DNA of 15,444 nt from positions 1-15,444 of the forward strand of contig JAEXPQ010000250.1 in assembly GCA_023446735.1 (NCBI GenBank). Direction: 5' to 3'. Each line of letters opens with the position of its first letter. Positions within the stretch are counted from its first letter, which is position 1. A program made the position numbers and the translations under genes. The notes below the pieces were generated by a model. That model made no database searches. It was not told where the DNA came from and saw only the letters and a program-made list of their open reading frames with translations. Shown here one piece after another: positions 15,222-15,444 of the stretch. The DNA is from Verrucomicrobiota bacterium (GTDB taxonomy: Bacteria; Verrucomicrobiota; Verrucomicrobiia; Opitutales; Opitutaceae).

Positions 15222-15277
15222 GTAGGTCAGCGTGCTTGCACGCGCCTTTCGGAGCGCGAGCAAGCTCGCTGGCCTAC
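15222..15277. repeat. REP/BIME-like nested palindrome (two inverted GTAG-headed units)
   Basis: Two 24-nt arms (15222-15245 and 15254-15277) are inverted copies around an 8-nt loop. Of 24 positions, 21 are Watson-Crick pairs, one is a G-T wobble and two are mismatches. Each arm is also a palindrome on its own: GCGTGC/GCACGC in the left (15230-15243) and GCGAGC/GCTCGC in the right (15256-15269). Both arms start with GTAGG when read inward. This is the layout of repetitive extragenic palindromes arranged as an inverted pair. It lies 58 bp after the kinase gene. Confidence 0.7.
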
Positions 15278-15312
15278 GCGGCAGTTGAAATGTTGGGTTG
15301 AGCAGCGGTGAC

Positions 15313-15332
15313 GGAGGAGGCGCCAACGCCTC
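15313..15332. repeat. Small GGAG-headed palindrome, possibly a second REP-like unit
   Basis: GGAG (15313-15316) precedes a perfect 6-bp inverted repeat, GAGGCG (15317-15322) with CGCCTC (15327-15332), around a CCAA loop. GGAG and GTAG are the two known REP head tetranucleotides, but a single copy this short could be chance. Confidence 0.35.
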
Positions 15333-15364
15333 GTCGCCCGCGGCCGCCATGGTCGAAAAGCAAA

Positions 15365-15392
15365 CGGCGCCGCCCCGGTGGGGTCGGCGCCG
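15365..15392 (-). terminator. Probable rho-independent terminator of a minus-strand gene beyond the right edge
   Basis: CGGCGCCG (15365-15372) pairs perfectly with CGGCGCCG (15385-15392), and CCCC (15373-15376) pairs with GGGG (15380-15383) around a GGT loop with one bulged T. On the minus strand the stem is followed by TTTGCTTTT (complement of 15356-15364), a U-rich tail. This polarity implies a minus-strand gene ending at or past the right edge. No stop codon in the last 52 bp shows where it ends. Confidence 0.6.
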
Positions 15393-15444
15393 CTCGGCAA
15401 GATCGAGTCGCGGGGTTCCGCGGGCCCCGGGGACCCCGGGCGCG

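Noticed and set aside
15420..15444. GC-only palindromes at the extreme right end
   Set aside because: Runs of C and G pair in many registers, and the sequence is cut by the window edge, so no element can be defined.

Overview
The window is GC-rich DNA, packed with genes on both strands, from a Gram-negative bacterium. It carries a lipid A (LpxL-type) acyltransferase, a Tat translocase subunit, a periplasmic HtrA protease and a membrane chemoreceptor. Several features together suggest Verrucomicrobiota, probably near Opitutaceae: GC bias, start codons preceded by pyrimidines rather than a Shine-Dalgarno sequence, the RpoD-like sigma factor with a proline-rich N-terminus, and the style of the intergenic palindromes. 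This placement is inference; there is no rRNA gene to confirm it.

Layout from left to right. The end of a four-cluster ferredoxin-type protein (1-654, +) is followed by an RpoD/SigA-family sigma factor (872-1987, +) and a secreted trypsin-like HtrA/Deg protease (2182-3726, +). Two convergent minus-strand genes follow: an LpxL-type acyltransferase (3751-4680) and a ketopantoate reductase (4692-5615), which look like one operon. Next is a second minus-strand operon made of a small periplasmic Cache-type sensor (7276-7824) and a methyl-accepting chemotaxis protein (5784-7253). A tRNA-Gln(UUG) with encoded CCA lies at 8082-8155. Then come a VTT/DedA-like membrane protein (8178-8843, -), an 81-residue predicted membrane protein (8994-9239, +), tatC (9298-10131, -) and sufU (10164-10613, -). 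Divergent from sufU is a large pyruvate, phosphate dikinase gene (10881-13679, +) with a good sigma-70 promoter. A 359-bp gap follows, holding a hexamer repeat tract and a strong terminator. The last gene is a receiver-first hybrid histidine kinase (14039-15163, +). The final 280 bp are non-coding and rich in palindromes.

Most genes are conserved housekeeping or envelope functions and do not form one pathway. Possible functional units are the Cache protein with its chemoreceptor (a likely split receptor), sufU with tatC (co-transcription only, or Fe-S maturation upstream of Tat export), and panE with the acyltransferase.

The most unusual structure is at 15222-15277. Two GTAG-headed palindromes face each other and can fold either as one 24-bp hairpin or as two short hairpins. 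The two mismatched positions in the long form are exactly paired in the short forms. This is the architecture of a REP/BIME element of the kind mobilised by RAYT transposases. I saw no CRISPR array, prophage, insertion sequence or defence system.
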